A stretch of DNA of 56,604 nucleotides from Burkholderiales bacterium (GTDB taxonomy: Bacteria > Pseudomonadota > Gammaproteobacteria > Burkholderiales > Burkholderiaceae_C). Shown here piece by piece: positions 1 through 9,390 of the stretch (positions are counted from its first letter, which is position 1; the number at the start of each line of letters is the position of its first letter). The notes under the pieces were generated by a model. The model searched no databases, was not told where the DNA came from, and saw only the letters and a list, made by a program, of their open reading frames with translations. The stretch covers positions 1 to 56,604 of the forward strand of contig JAGWLR010000009.1 in assembly GCA_028864885.1 (NCBI GenBank), read 5' to 3'. Position numbers and translations under genes: made by a program.

Positions 1-133
1 GGGATGGGGCCACTGTGGGCGGGCGGGGGAGGACTGGAATGCATCTGAAAAGTATATCGTGTTGCGATGTATTTGTCAGAGGTCAAGTCGGTTGAGGAAA
101 ATCGGGTGTACCTTTGGCGGGTTCTTCGCCCTC

Positions 134-619
134 ATGTCCATGCCCAAGAAAACGCCCCGAGTTCCCGCCACGCCAGAGTCGGCTTCCGCGTTAGCGCAAT
201 CCGATTACGAGCGTCTGGCTGACTTTCGATATGCCTTGCGACAATTCCAGGCCTTCAGTCAACACGCGGCCAAGGAAGCCGGATTGACGCCGCAGCAACA
301 TCAATCGTTGCTGGCCATCAAGGGCGCTCAGGCTCGGGGTGGCATGAGCATCAGCGGCCTGTCGCAACGCATGCTGTTGCGACATCACAGTGCCGTTGAG
401 TTGGTGGATCGTTTGGTGAGTGCGGGCCTGGTGCTGCGTGAGGCCAGCGAGCAAGACGCCCGCAAGGTGATGCTGACCTTGACCCGTCGGGCAGAAGACG
501 TGCTGGCCAGTCTGTCGGCGGCTCACCTGGAGGAGTTGCGGCGAGTGGGCCCGGTGTTGACCGACCTGATTGCGCGCGTCAGCGCCTCGGGGAATGGCCT
601 GGATGTGCTAGCCTTTTGA
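134..619 (+). CDS. MarR-family transcriptional regulator
   Basis: A 161-residue winged-helix DNA-binding protein, the usual size of MarR regulators. The helix-turn-helix region (SISGLSQRMLLRHHSAVEL) is followed by a wing carrying the family pattern D-A-R-K...L-x-L-T (QDARKVMLTLT), and helical segments at both ends would form the dimer interface. I chose the ATG at 134; the frame is open further upstream, but that extension (Cys/Arg-rich) does not look like MarR protein. The ligand and targets cannot be read from the sequence. The truncated bestrophin gene follows 25 bp downstream on the same strand and may be co-transcribed. Confidence 0.85.
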   Translation: MSMPKKTPRVPATPESASALAQSDYERLADFRYALRQFQAFSQHAAKEAGLTPQQHQSLLAIKGAQARGGMSISGLSQRMLLRHHSAVELVDRLVSAGLVLREASEQDARKVMLTLTRRAEDVLASLSAAHLEELRRVGPVLTDLIARVSASGNGLDVLAF

Positions 620-644
620 GGCCTGTCTTTGCTGAGGATTTCGT

Positions 645-1391
645 GTGATTGTCCGGCCTCGTCCCAATTGGTGGCGTTTGTTGTTCATCTGGCACGGCTC
701 GATCCTCAACAAGATCCTGCCTCAGCTCGGCGTCATCCTCGTCCTGTCGGTGCTGGTGGTGCACTTTCACGGCGAGTTGCTGAGCTACAAGATTACGCTG
801 ACTGCCGTACCTTTTTCCCTGGTTGGGGTGGCCCTGGCGATCTTCCTGGGCTTTCGCAACAGCGCCAGTTATGACCGCTATTGGGAAGCTCGCAAGCTGT
901 GGGGCAAGTTGCTGACCGACAGCCGCAATGCCACTCGTCAGTACATTGCATTCGCCCCAGGTGATACCAGGCGTTTTGTGCTGGGTGTAGCCGCATTTGT
1001 ACACGCCGTTCGCCATCAGCTGCGCAACAGCTCGCCTGACGCCGATCTACAGCGTTTGCTGCCAGCTGAAGTTTTGCAAGACCTGCGAGGACGACGCACG
1101 CCAGCCTTGCGCATCCTGATGGCATTGGCGGAGCAATTGCGCCGCGACCGAACAGAGTCAGACATGCCTCCGATTCTGGCCGCGGAGCTCGATCGATCCT
1201 TGGCGGGCTTGAACGATGCCTTCGGGGGCTGCGAGCGAATCGCCTCCACACCCTTGCCGTTCACCTACTCGGTCATCTTGCATCGCACGGTGTATGTCTA
1301 CTGCATGATGTTGCCCTTCGGCTTGCTGGAGATGCTGGGTGATCGCGAATTGCCCGACCCCCCGCGCCCCGTTCATTACCTGCTGGCCTGA
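645..1391 (+). pseudogene. Bestrophin-family (YneE-like) anion channel, C-terminally truncated
   Basis: The N-terminal two thirds match bacterial bestrophins (UPF0187): the RPxxW start, a first membrane segment, then FRNSASYDRYWEARKLWG, which is the family signature. Bacterial homologues have about 290-305 residues; this frame stops at 248. The reading holds through VYVYCMMLPFGLLEMLGD and then ends in a short unrelated Pro-rich tail, so the last membrane helices and the conserved C-terminal PFG-type segment are missing, and nothing resembling them follows before the next gene at 1499. A GTG start at 645 with GAGG upstream is used. It may be a decaying gene or a functional short variant; I favour loss of function. 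Confidence 0.7.
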
Positions 1392-1498
1392 GGGATGACC
1401 TTGTTGAGATGACCTTGTCGGCTGTGGGGCTGTCGCCGTGCTTTCTATGATGTCAGGCTTTTTGTGTCGAATCGACTGACTACCTGGAGAACACGACG

Positions 1499-2401
1499 AT
1501 GAAAGTGATGGACTACGGCCTCAAGCCGATTGATTTCAACGCGCCTCCTCAAGGGCTCGACAGCGCCACCGCCACGGGGGTGTCTCGACGCGGCTTTGTG
1601 ATGACTTCTCTGGCCACCGGTTTTGCTGTGGCCTCGAACCCGGTGCTTGCGCAGGCCATCCACACCGACACCAAAGGGTTGGACGTGGCGGAGGTTCAGG
1701 TGCCCACTCAAGACGGGAAGATCCCCGCTTACGTAGCCCGCCCCGCGAAAGGTGGGCGTCATCCGGTGATCCTGGTGGTGCAGGAAATCTTTGGTGTGCA
1801 TGAGCACATCAAGGACATGTGCCGACGTTTCGCCAAGCTGGGCTATTACGCCATCGCCCCCGAAATGTTTGCCCGTCAGGGTGATGTGTCCAAGATGACC
1901 GACATCGGTGCGATCTTGTCGGAAGTGGTGTCCAAGGTGCCCGACGCGCAGGTCTGTTCCGATCTGGATGCCGCGTTGGCCTTTGCCAAGGCCAGTGGTC
2001 ACGCGGATGTGGAGCACGTCGGCCTGGTGGGCTACTGCTGGGGCGGACGCACGGCCTGGGTCTACTCGCTGCACAACCCCAAGCTCAAGGCTGCGGTGGC
2101 CTATTACGGCTTGCTGGACGGCATGAAGTCGCCCATCAAGCCACGCGACCCGGTGGACTTTGGCGCCGAAATCAAGGTGCCGGTTCTGGGACTGTACGCG
2201 GGCAATGATCCCTACATCAAGCCGGATGTGATTGCCACCATGCAAGGCGAACTGGTCAAGTCCGGCAGTGGCTCCGAGATTGTCGTGTTCCCGAATGTGA
2301 GCCATGGCTTCAATGCCGACTATCGTCCGACGTATGACAAGACGGCCGCGACCTATGCTTGGAAACTGGCGCGTGAGTGGCTGACGGAGCACGGCCTTTG
2401 A
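1499..2401 (+). CDS. Dienelactone hydrolase family protein, Tat-exported
   Basis: A 300-residue alpha/beta hydrolase. Residues 30-53 carry a twin-arginine signal (SRRGFVMTSLATGFAVASNP) ending near AQA, so the enzyme is predicted to be periplasmic. The dienelactone hydrolase triad is visible: nucleophile Cys180 in GYCWGG, Asp237 in AGNDPYI and His269 in VSHGF, with the partner Glu96 in VQEIFG. Members of this family hydrolyse dienelactones or related esters; the real substrate here is unknown. It has its own upstream space of about 100 bp, and the convergent mscS gene follows. Confidence 0.9.
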   Translation: MKVMDYGLKPIDFNAPPQGLDSATATGVSRRGFVMTSLATGFAVASNPVLAQAIHTDTKGLDVAEVQVPTQDGKIPAYVARPAKGGRHPVILVVQEIFGVHEHIKDMCRRFAKLGYYAIAPEMFARQGDVSKMTDIGAILSEVVSKVPDAQVCSDLDAALAFAKASGHADVEHVGLVGYCWGGRTAWVYSLHNPKLKAAVAYYGLLDGMKSPIKPRDPVDFGAEIKVPVLGLYAGNDPYIKPDVIATMQGELVKSGSGSEIVVFPNVSHGFNADYRPTYDKTAATYAWKLAREWLTEHGL

Positions 2402-2426
2402 GTCGAGCCCCCTCGCGCCTGGCAGA

Positions 2427-3296
2427 TCACGCTGCCAGAGTCGATGCGGGGGGATGAACCACCATCTGCGGGAAGGGGATTTCGATGCCCTCGGCATCGA
2501 ACCTCTTCTTGAGCAGCAGCAGATAGGCACGGCGGACCTCCCATTGCTGCAGGGGCGCGACCTTGAAGCGCCCCCGAATGATGATGGCAGAGTCGTCCCA
2601 TCGTTCGACCCCAGCCAATTCGTAGTCATCGAGAATCCTGTTGCTGTATTGCGGATCGGCACGCAGTTGGCTGGCGGTGTCCTTCATCACCCGCATCACA
2701 GCTTCGAGGTCTTCGTCATAGGCCACGCTGATGTCGGTAACAGCAAATGCGAAGCCGCGGCTCATGTTCACCACGCTGGTGATGGTGCCGTTGGGCACGA
2801 AGTGCACGGCGCCATCGTAGTCACGCAGGCGAACATAGCGCAGCGTGACCTCTTCGACCAGGCCAGAGTGGTCACCCAGTTGAACCACATCGCCCTGGCG
2901 GATCTGGTTTTCAATCAACAGGAAAAAGCCGGTGAAGTAATCTTTCACCAGGGCTTGGGCACCAAAGCCCACGGCCAGTCCGGCCACGCCTGCAGCGCCC
3001 AGGATCGGCGCAACTGAGATGCCCAGTTCGGACAGAATCAGCATGCCGGCGATCAGGGAAATGGCGACCGCCGCCATGTATCGAAAAACTCGCCCCAGCG
3101 TTTCAGCCCGCTGCTGTGATTCGTGATCACCAAAGCGGCCCGCTATTCGGATGCGCAAGGCTTTGATCGCGCGCTGAACGATGATGATGGCCCACCAGGC
3201 GACCAGGATGATGAGAAGAATGCGCAGGCCGCTCTTGAGCCCGCCGTCTAGCGTTTGGAGGTGCCGACTCACATAGTCGATGGGATCAATGTTCAT
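2427..3296 (-). CDS. Small-conductance mechanosensitive channel, MscS family
   Basis: 289 residues, the length of E. coli MscS. The N-terminal part carries membrane helices (around residues 20-45, 65-90 and 95-120). The third contains the Gly/Ala-rich pore helix ILGAAGVAGLAVGFGAQALV followed by KDYFTGFFLLIENQIRQGD, the MscS signature, and then a beta-rich cytoplasmic domain. The protein opens under membrane tension to release solutes on hypo-osmotic shock. It is monocistronic and diverges from the DapB-like gene at 3422, with about 125 bp of shared promoter space. Confidence 0.95.
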   Translation of the reverse strand: MNIDPIDYVSRHLQTLDGGLKSGLRILLIILVAWWAIIIVQRAIKALRIRIAGRFGDHESQQRAETLGRVFRYMAAVAISLIAGMLILSELGISVAPILGAAGVAGLAVGFGAQALVKDYFTGFFLLIENQIRQGDVVQLGDHSGLVEEVTLRYVRLRDYDGAVHFVPNGTITSVVNMSRGFAFAVTDISVAYDEDLEAVMRVMKDTASQLRADPQYSNRILDDYELAGVERWDDSAIIIRGRFKVAPLQQWEVRRAYLLLLKKRFDAEGIEIPFPQMVVHPPASTLAA

Positions 3297-3421
3297 GGGG
3301 ATCGCTCAGTCGATGCGGATGTTTTGTTGCTGGTTTGTAAATGCATTTGTGCAAATGTATAATCGGAGCATATCAGCTTCTGCCCAAGAGACGTCCCAAA
3401 AGGGACTTCCCAGAAAGGAAC

Positions 3422-4186
3422 ATGCATATCAAGAACCAGGTGATTCGAGTCGGATTGATCGGCTTTGGCAAAGCGGGGCGCGCCGTTGCCCATGTGTTGG
3501 CGCAAGATCCCCAGGTACAACTGGCATGGGTGGCACGACGGCATTCCGTGCCCGACGAAGCGACCGAGTCCTGGACGGGGGCACCGGTGCTGGGTTTGGA
3601 TCGACTGAGTTGGAGGGATCTGCTGGATCAGCACCCTGTCGACGCGATCATTGATTTTTCCAATGCTGACTCGGTTTGGCAATACGGCGACGAGGTCCGT
3701 CGACGTGGCTTGATCCTGGTGTCGGCGATTTCGTCGTACGACGAGCGAACGCTGGCGTACCTGAGGTCATTGGGGGCATCGGCCAAGGTGATGAGTTCGC
3801 CCAATATCACGCTGGGGATCAATTTTTTGATCATGGCGGCGCGCATTCTGAGGCGGCTGGCCCCGTTTGCCGACGTCGAAATCCTGGAGCAGCACTTCAA
3901 GGAAAAGCCTGAGATCTCGGGCACGGCACGCAAAATTGCCGACACGCTGGACGTGGAAGATGAGCGCATCACCTCATTGCGTCTGGGCGGCATTGTGGGC
4001 CACCACGAAGTGATCTTTGGCTTTCCTCACCAGACGGTCCGGCTCACGCATGAGTCGATTCGACGGGAAGCCTTTGGCACCGGTGCGATCTTTGCCATCA
4101 AGAGGTTGGCCGAAGCCCCCCGTGGTTTCTACACGTTTGAGGACCTGATGATGCGCGAAGTCAAAGCGGAGTTGGCCGCAGCTTGA
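3422..4186 (+). CDS. DapB-like dihydrodipicolinate reductase family oxidoreductase
   Basis: A 254-residue protein with an N-terminal Rossmann fold (VGLIGFGKAGRAVAHVL) and a C-terminal DapB-like half in which EQHFKEKPEISGTARKIAD stands where DapB has its HHxxKxDxPSGTA catalytic signature; the Lys and the SGTA are kept, the double His is not. The start ATG at 3422 has GAAAGGA seven bases upstream; longer in-frame starts begin inside the promoter region. Because the substrate His pair is altered, I treat this as a DapB paralogue, not as the housekeeping lysine enzyme. Neighbouring genes give no pathway clue. Confidence 0.75.
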   Translation: MHIKNQVIRVGLIGFGKAGRAVAHVLAQDPQVQLAWVARRHSVPDEATESWTGAPVLGLDRLSWRDLLDQHPVDAIIDFSNADSVWQYGDEVRRRGLILVSAISSYDERTLAYLRSLGASAKVMSSPNITLGINFLIMAARILRRLAPFADVEILEQHFKEKPEISGTARKIADTLDVEDERITSLRLGGIVGHHEVIFGFPHQTVRLTHESIRREAFGTGAIFAIKRLAEAPRGFYTFEDLMMREVKAELAAA

Positions 4187-4205
4187 TGCGATCTGCTCCG
4201 ACCGA

Positions 4206-5447
4206 TCAATCTTGGCGTGTGACGTCGTCGGCCGACTGCTCGGTGTCGTGAGACGATGATCGGTCCATGATGGTACCCAAACTCATGATGACGATGGACC
4301 CGAGGACGGTCAGCATCAGGGCGCCATCCGGAAACCCAGCAATGCGCAGATCGTTTGGCGTGCTGATGACCAGCAACACCGTGATCAGCCCTCGCGGTGC
4401 AAACCACAGCAAGGGGCGCGTGCTGGAGCCTGGCATCAAGGCCTTGAGCAACACAACCCGGCACAGGAAGGCCACGACCAGGATGAAGCTCGCCGTGGAC
4501 CACGCGGCAGGCAAGGCCAACTCCTTGATCGACGTTGAGTAGCCCAACAGCACGAAGAAAAACGTCCGCACCACAAACGTCAACTCGGCTGTTAGGTGCT
4601 TGAAGGCCGAGACGTCTTGGTCCAGGCGGTCAGGGATCAGCGTGCGCAACTTTGGAAGATGCCGGACCTGATCGATGTTGTTGAGAATCAGCCCCACGGC
4701 TAACACCGTGACCAATGGCGCCAGGTGCCACAACTTGCTGCCAGCATAAGCCGCCACCAGGCCAAAGATCATGGGCACAAAGCGAACGTGGGCTTCGATT
4801 CGACCAATCAAGCCGACCATCAACAAGCCGAGCAAAGCACCAATCAGTGACGACAACCCCACTCCGCTGACGATGTTGAGCACGACGGCAGATACTCCTT
4901 GTTCGGCATCGAGCAGGGCGTAAAACAACAAGACGCCGAAGATGTCTGACAGCGCGCTCTCATAGACCACATGCTCGCGGTCACGGCTCGCCAGGGCGAA
5001 TGCGGCGGGAATCGCCACGGCACTGCTGATGACGGCGAATGGTGTGGCGGCAACCCAGGCGCGGAGCCAGTCCATTTGCATGAAGTGATGCAAGGCGGCC
5101 GCGAGGATGTAGCCGGTGACCCCGATTCCCAGGATGGCAGACAAGGAGGCTCGGGCCATCAGGCCCCTGGCCTGTCGAGTCAGACGCAGTTCGAGCGCGC
5201 CATCGAGCACGATGAGCACCAGGCCCAAGGTGCCGAGCACGGGAAGCAAAACATCCACCATGTCAATGCGCCAGCCGGCCAGATCCATGGCCAGGCGAAT
5301 GCCAATCCCAGAGGCGATCAGCATGACCACGCTGGGCAGTCGCACCACGTGCGCGATCAGGTCAAACAGATAAGACGCCAGCACCACACCGCTGAGGGCC
5401 AGGAGCATCCAATTGAGGTCGAGCATGAAGAAGCGCCGCGCGAGCAA
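4206..5447 (-). CDS. Cation:proton antiporter (CPA family)
   Basis: About 413 residues with 11-13 hydrophobic segments from end to end. The central part reads PFAVISSAVAIPAAFAL...YESALSDIFGVLLF, corresponding to the ND/ES ion-binding region of Na+/H+ and K+/H+ exchangers, and a later segment is RPLLWFAPRGLITVLLVI, the conserved APRG loop. It probably exchanges Na+ or K+ for protons across the inner membrane. The start may be the ATG at 5447 or, more likely given the charged prefix, the Met at 5426 (MLDLNWMLL). The short hydrophilic C-terminus lacks the RCK domain of Kef systems. It converges on the DapB-like gene. Confidence 0.88.
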   Translation of the reverse strand: MLARRFFMLDLNWMLLALSGVVLASYLFDLIAHVVRLPSVVMLIASGIGIRLAMDLAGWRIDMVDVLLPVLGTLGLVLIVLDGALELRLTRQARGLMARASLSAILGIGVTGYILAAALHHFMQMDWLRAWVAATPFAVISSAVAIPAAFALASRDREHVVYESALSDIFGVLLFYALLDAEQGVSAVVLNIVSGVGLSSLIGALLGLLMVGLIGRIEAHVRFVPMIFGLVAAYAGSKLWHLAPLVTVLAVGLILNNIDQVRHLPKLRTLIPDRLDQDVSAFKHLTAELTFVVRTFFFVLLGYSTSIKELALPAAWSTASFILVVAFLCRVVLLKALMPGSSTRPLLWFAPRGLITVLLVISTPNDLRIAGFPDGALMLTVLGSIVIMSLGTIMDRSSSHDTEQSADDVTRQD

Positions 5448-5606
5448 GTGAACACGTGACCGACTCTAATCGAGAACCGTGACGACTCCTATCCGCGCAT
5501 CACTGCACCACCCAATGGGGCACCCCCTGAGAAACATACAAAGGCAGCAGGAGGGTGACGTCTTCCTCAAAGCCATTGTTGGCCCAAAATCAAAAAGTAC
5601 GGCCTG

Positions 5607-5942
5607 TCATGACAGCGCCGTGGGTTCGGTTTGCCAAGCATGGCGCGAGCGCAACTGCACCAGCAAGCCAACCAAGATGAGGTCGTAGTCCGGGTAGTCC
5701 AGAAAATGGGCCGGCTTGCGTCCGTCCAGTTCGTCAAACGGCGTGTTCAGCCACTGAATCAGCCAGGCTTGCGCGCAGGATTCACCAGCGGCGGCATGCA
5801 ACTGCATGGCCTCGACACGAACAATGAGTCGAGTCAACTTGGGGTAGTGATCCAGGAATTCTGCGCGCACTTGCATCAGGGCCTCCGGCTGAAAGTGTCG
5901 ACACCGTAGGGGCTTCATTTGACGAGCGCATGACCGGATCAT
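5607..5942 (-). CDS. Hypothetical protein with a ParS/MbcA-like C-terminal region
   Basis: 111 residues from the Met at 5942; an upstream Met at 6002 would overlap the end of the ClcB-like gene by 14 bp. The C-terminal stretch QAWLIQWLNTPFDELDGRK followed by PAHFLD resembles the toxin-binding domain of Xre/MbcA/ParS antitoxins (W-L-x-T-P-x-x-x-L-x-G-x-x-P). No RES-type toxin gene is next to it, and the N-terminal helix-turn-helix of true antitoxins is not evident. It probably rides on the clcB transcript. Function unknown; the similarity is by eye only. Confidence 0.55.
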   Translation of the reverse strand: MIRSCARQMKPLRCRHFQPEALMQVRAEFLDHYPKLTRLIVRVEAMQLHAAAGESCAQAWLIQWLNTPFDELDGRKPAHFLDYPDYDLILVGLLVQLRSRHAWQTEPTALS

Positions 5943-5988
5943 GTCGTTCAGAAGTCGATTAATCCAGATCAAGTTCTGAGCCAGACAA

Positions 5989-7695
5989 TCAGGGCGTTGC
6001 AAAGCTTTCCTGAAGCAGCAAAACCAGTTCGTTCTTGGTGATGTAGCCCATCAGGGCCCCGGTCGCGCCGACGACCGGCAAGCGCTCCCCGGGGTGGCGG
6101 CTGAAACTTTCTAGCGCTTGGGCCAGGCTCATCTCGGGGGTGACGCGCGGGTAATCGCGCTTGATCCATTCGGCGGGCAGCACCTGATCAGCTGGGAGCT
6201 GCCCTGCGCGCAGGGCGGGGCCGATGTCATGCAGCGACACCGCGCCCAGGAACCGCCCCTGTTCATCCACCACATAGATGTGCTGCCAGCGACGGTGAAC
6301 AAAGCTGTGCTCGAACTCGCCGACGCGGGCGGTGTACGGCAGGGTCGGCGGGTCATCACGTCGGATGTCCTTGACCTGCATGCCAGGAAACGATTTGCCC
6401 GCCTCGCCCAGCGAGCCGCTGTACACCGAGCGATCACGCCGCAGGCGTGCCAGGCTGTAGGCCAGCACCGAGGCGATCATCAGCGGCAACATGATCTGGT
6501 AGTTGCCGGTCATCTCGAAAATCATCAGGATCGCCATCAAGGGGGCGAAGGTGGTCGCGGCCAGCATGGCTGCCATGCCGGTGGCGGCATACACCGGAGC
6601 AGGTGCAATATCGGGCCAGATCAGGTGGCAGCCAGTGCCGAAGATCGAACCCAGGGCCGCCCCCACGAACAGCGTCGGTGTGAAGACCCCGCCTACGGCC
6701 CCCGACCCGGTGGTCAACGCGGTGGCCACCACCTTGCTCAACAACACGATGGCCAGCAGACCCACGGGCCATTGATCGGCCAGGATTTCGTTGACCACGC
6801 TGTAGCCATTGCCCCAGACCTCGGGCCGCCAGACCGAGATGAGCCCCACCAGGGCACCGCCAAGCGCCAACTTGGCGGGCAAAGGCAGGGCCAGGCGCGC
6901 AAAGGCCTTTTTGGTTTGATCCAACACCTGCAGAAAGAGTGGCGCAGCCACGCCCATGATCAGCCCCAAAGCACCGTGAAGGCCGATTTCCGGTAGATGC
7001 AACATGCGGAACTCGGGCATCGCATACACCGGGCCGTAATCAAACAGGGCATGGATCGTCAGGTTGGAGATCACCGAGGACACGATCAGCGGCCCCAGGG
7101 TTTCGATGGCAATCGATCGCAGCACGATTTCGGCGATGAACAGGGCGCCCGCGATGGGGGCGTTGTACGCGGCCGTGATCCCGGCAGCGGCGCCGCAGGC
7201 CACCATCAGGCGCTTGCGCGGGGGCGACAATTGGCGCCAGTTGCCGAACCAGGTGCCGGTGACGGCGGCCAGTTGCACCATGGCGCCTTCTCGTCCGATC
7301 GAACTGCCGCTGACCACCGACAACCAGGATGAGGCGGCCCGAATCAGCGAGTGCCCGATCCCCAAAGAACGATCCTTGAGCGAAATCGCTTCCATGTAAT
7401 CGCTGGCCAAGCCTTCGCCCTGTTGCCGCCGACCTGCCGACAGCAGCAATCCAGCTAATGCCCCCCCCACGCAGGGCACGACAATGCGGGCCCAATACGG
7501 CAGGCTTTGCGCGGCTTTGACCAGGCTGCCGTGTTGCCCATATAGCAGGATCTCTGCGGCGCTGATCAGTTCGCGAAAACCCACCGTGGCCAGCGCGCCC
7601 AGAAAGCCGATCAGGGCCGCGGCCCACAGCGTGCGCTGCTGCTCGCCGGGCTTGAGCCGTTCTAGCAGCCACAGGCGGGTAAACAGTAACTTCAT
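5989..7695 (-). CDS. clcB: ClcB-like CLC chloride channel/antiporter with CBS domains
   Basis: 568 residues: an N-terminal CLC membrane domain (about residues 20-430) and two C-terminal CBS domains (about 440-565). CLC selectivity motifs are present: SGSSIGREGAMVQ (residues 129-141, with the gating Glu of GREG) and a GSGAVGGVFTPTLFVGAALG element. The N-terminal GSLVKAAQSLPYWAR...GALAGLLL run is close to E. coli ClcB, but E. coli ClcB lacks the CBS pair. It is expected to move chloride in exchange for protons, aiding acid resistance or charge balance, with possible nucleotide control through CBS. A second, different CLC protein is encoded at 37095. Confidence 0.92.
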   Translation of the reverse strand: MKLLFTRLWLLERLKPGEQQRTLWAAALIGFLGALATVGFRELISAAEILLYGQHGSLVKAAQSLPYWARIVVPCVGGALAGLLLSAGRRQQGEGLASDYMEAISLKDRSLGIGHSLIRAASSWLSVVSGSSIGREGAMVQLAAVTGTWFGNWRQLSPPRKRLMVACGAAAGITAAYNAPIAGALFIAEIVLRSIAIETLGPLIVSSVISNLTIHALFDYGPVYAMPEFRMLHLPEIGLHGALGLIMGVAAPLFLQVLDQTKKAFARLALPLPAKLALGGALVGLISVWRPEVWGNGYSVVNEILADQWPVGLLAIVLLSKVVATALTTGSGAVGGVFTPTLFVGAALGSIFGTGCHLIWPDIAPAPVYAATGMAAMLAATTFAPLMAILMIFEMTGNYQIMLPLMIASVLAYSLARLRRDRSVYSGSLGEAGKSFPGMQVKDIRRDDPPTLPYTARVGEFEHSFVHRRWQHIYVVDEQGRFLGAVSLHDIGPALRAGQLPADQVLPAEWIKRDYPRVTPEMSLAQALESFSRHPGERLPVVGATGALMGYITKNELVLLLQESFATP

Positions 7696-7755
7696 TAACA
7701 GGACTCCATGCGGGCCCTTACTGTAGCGCCAGAGAGAGTCCTTCGGACAACGGGA

Positions 7756-9213
7756 TCAGTGGATGGCGTGATCAGCGGCCTTGAAGGCGCGGGCCATGCG
7801 CCGGAATGAAAAGCTGAAGCCGGGGAACATGGCGATCACATGGCCGCTCTTGCTTTGATACCAGCTGTGGCATCCGCCCGAGGCCCAGACGGTGGGCTTC
7901 ATTTCTCGGTGGATCATGCGGGTGTAGTCTTCCTCGGCCTGTGGTTTCACTTCGATGCTGCGCGCTTTGCGCTTCAACACGGCCTGAATGGCCCGACGAA
8001 TGTATTCCATCTGCGATTCGATCACGAAGATGGCCGAGGTGTGACCGATGCCGGTGTTGGGCCCTGTCACCACAAACAGATTCGGGAAGCCCGGCAGGGT
8101 GGTGCCGAGGTAGGCGCGCGGGTATTCTTTCCAGACATCCTGAACCGACCGTCCACCCTTGCCGATCACCGGATACGAGATCACCCCATCGGTGGCATCG
8201 TAGCCTGTGGAGTAGACGATCAGATCCAGGTCGATCTGTTGCCCCTTCGTGGTCAGGATGCCGCGCTCATTGATTTCGGCAATGCCGTCGTCACGCGTAT
8301 GCAAGGTCACGTTAGGGCGGGTGAACGCGGGATACAAGGTGCTTGACAGGATCACCCGCTTGCACCCGATCGTGTAGTCAGGCGTGACCGCTTTGCGCAG
8401 TTCGGGGTCTTGAATCTGGCGCTCGATGTGCTTCAGCGCGGGGCGTTGAGCTGCCCATCTCAGCATGGTCTTCGAGTATTTGAAGCCCACCACGCGCGAT
8501 TCCAGCGCCCAGTAGATCGCGGTGCGCAACAGCTTGTAGACGAAGCGATTCTTCAGCAAGCTGCGCTCGAACTTCGAGAAGACGTGATCCGGTCGAGGCA
8601 AGACCCAATGTGGGGTGCGTTGAAACACATCCAGGTGTGCCACGTCGGGGGCAATGGCAGGGATCACCTGAGCGGCACTGGCGCCGCTGCCGATCACGGC
8701 CACCCGCTTGCCTCGATGATCGTAGTTGTGGTCCCAGGCGTTGGTGTGAAAGCTGCGGCCCTTGAAGCTGTCGCGACCTTTGAAATTCGGAATCACCGGC
8801 GTGCTCAAGGGGCCGGAGGCATTGATCAGAAACTGCGCCTGATAGGTTTCGCCGCGATCAGTGAAGACTTGCCATACCTGTTGCGTCTCGTCCCACTCGA
8901 CCCGGTTGACGTTGGCGTTGAGCCGGGTCTTGTCACGCAGGCCGTGCTTGGCCAACACGTGGTTGGTGTATTCCACCAGTTCGTGCTGCTCGGCAAACAT
9001 CTGGCTCCAGGGGTAGGGCTCAAACGAAAGCGAATACAGGGGCGATTGCACATCCACCGCCGCGCCGGGGTAACTGTTCTGACTCCAGGTTCCGCCCATC
9101 CACGAGCGGCGCTCAAGAATCAGAAAGTCCTCGATGCCGATTCGGCCCAGGTTGACGGCGGCTGCCTGACCTCCGAAACCGCTGCCAATGATGATGGCGG
9201 TGTGCTTTTGCAT
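7756..9213 (-). CDS. Flavin-containing monooxygenase, Baeyer-Villiger type
   Basis: 485 residues. The FAD-binding GSGFGG is at residues 10-15, the NADPH-binding GSGASA near 175-180, and between them FKGRSFHTNAWD (150-161) fits the Baeyer-Villiger fingerprint FxGxxxHTxxW[P/D]. Such enzymes use NADPH and oxygen to insert an oxygen atom next to a ketone carbonyl, or oxidise N/S centres. No signal peptide, so cytoplasmic. It stands alone, about 60 bp from the ClcB-like gene on the same strand. The substrate cannot be told from context. Confidence 0.92.
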   Translation of the reverse strand: MQKHTAIIIGSGFGGQAAAVNLGRIGIEDFLILERRSWMGGTWSQNSYPGAAVDVQSPLYSLSFEPYPWSQMFAEQHELVEYTNHVLAKHGLRDKTRLNANVNRVEWDETQQVWQVFTDRGETYQAQFLINASGPLSTPVIPNFKGRDSFKGRSFHTNAWDHNYDHRGKRVAVIGSGASAAQVIPAIAPDVAHLDVFQRTPHWVLPRPDHVFSKFERSLLKNRFVYKLLRTAIYWALESRVVGFKYSKTMLRWAAQRPALKHIERQIQDPELRKAVTPDYTIGCKRVILSSTLYPAFTRPNVTLHTRDDGIAEINERGILTTKGQQIDLDLIVYSTGYDATDGVISYPVIGKGGRSVQDVWKEYPRAYLGTTLPGFPNLFVVTGPNTGIGHTSAIFVIESQMEYIRRAIQAVLKRKARSIEVKPQAEEDYTRMIHREMKPTVWASGGCHSWYQSKSGHVIAMFPGFSFSFRRMARAFKAADHAIH

Positions 9214-9390
9214 GGGTTTGTCTCAGCGTGTATTGGTGATGGTCAAATCTGATGATCTTTGTTGTCAGTTTATGGGAGGCAAGCAGCGACATCGCGTAGC
9301 CGCATGAACCAAGCGGCTGGAAATCAGGACATCACACGTAGAAATGGCGGACAGAGTCCGTCGGATCTCCGGGCAATTAAAATAAGGGCC

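Noticed and set aside
2419-2438. Terminator between the dienelactone hydrolase and mscS genes
   Set aside because: The 7-bp hairpin CTGGCAG/CTGCCAG lacks a T run on either strand and overlaps the mscS stop codon.
1445-2662. 405-codon open frame on the minus strand opposite the dienelactone hydrolase
   Set aside because: His/Arg/Gly-rich, no recognisable motif, and fully antisense to a gene with intact catalytic residues and Tat signal.
5607-6002. Toxin-antitoxin pair
   Set aside because: Only an antitoxin-like C-terminal pattern is present; no toxin gene lies next to it.
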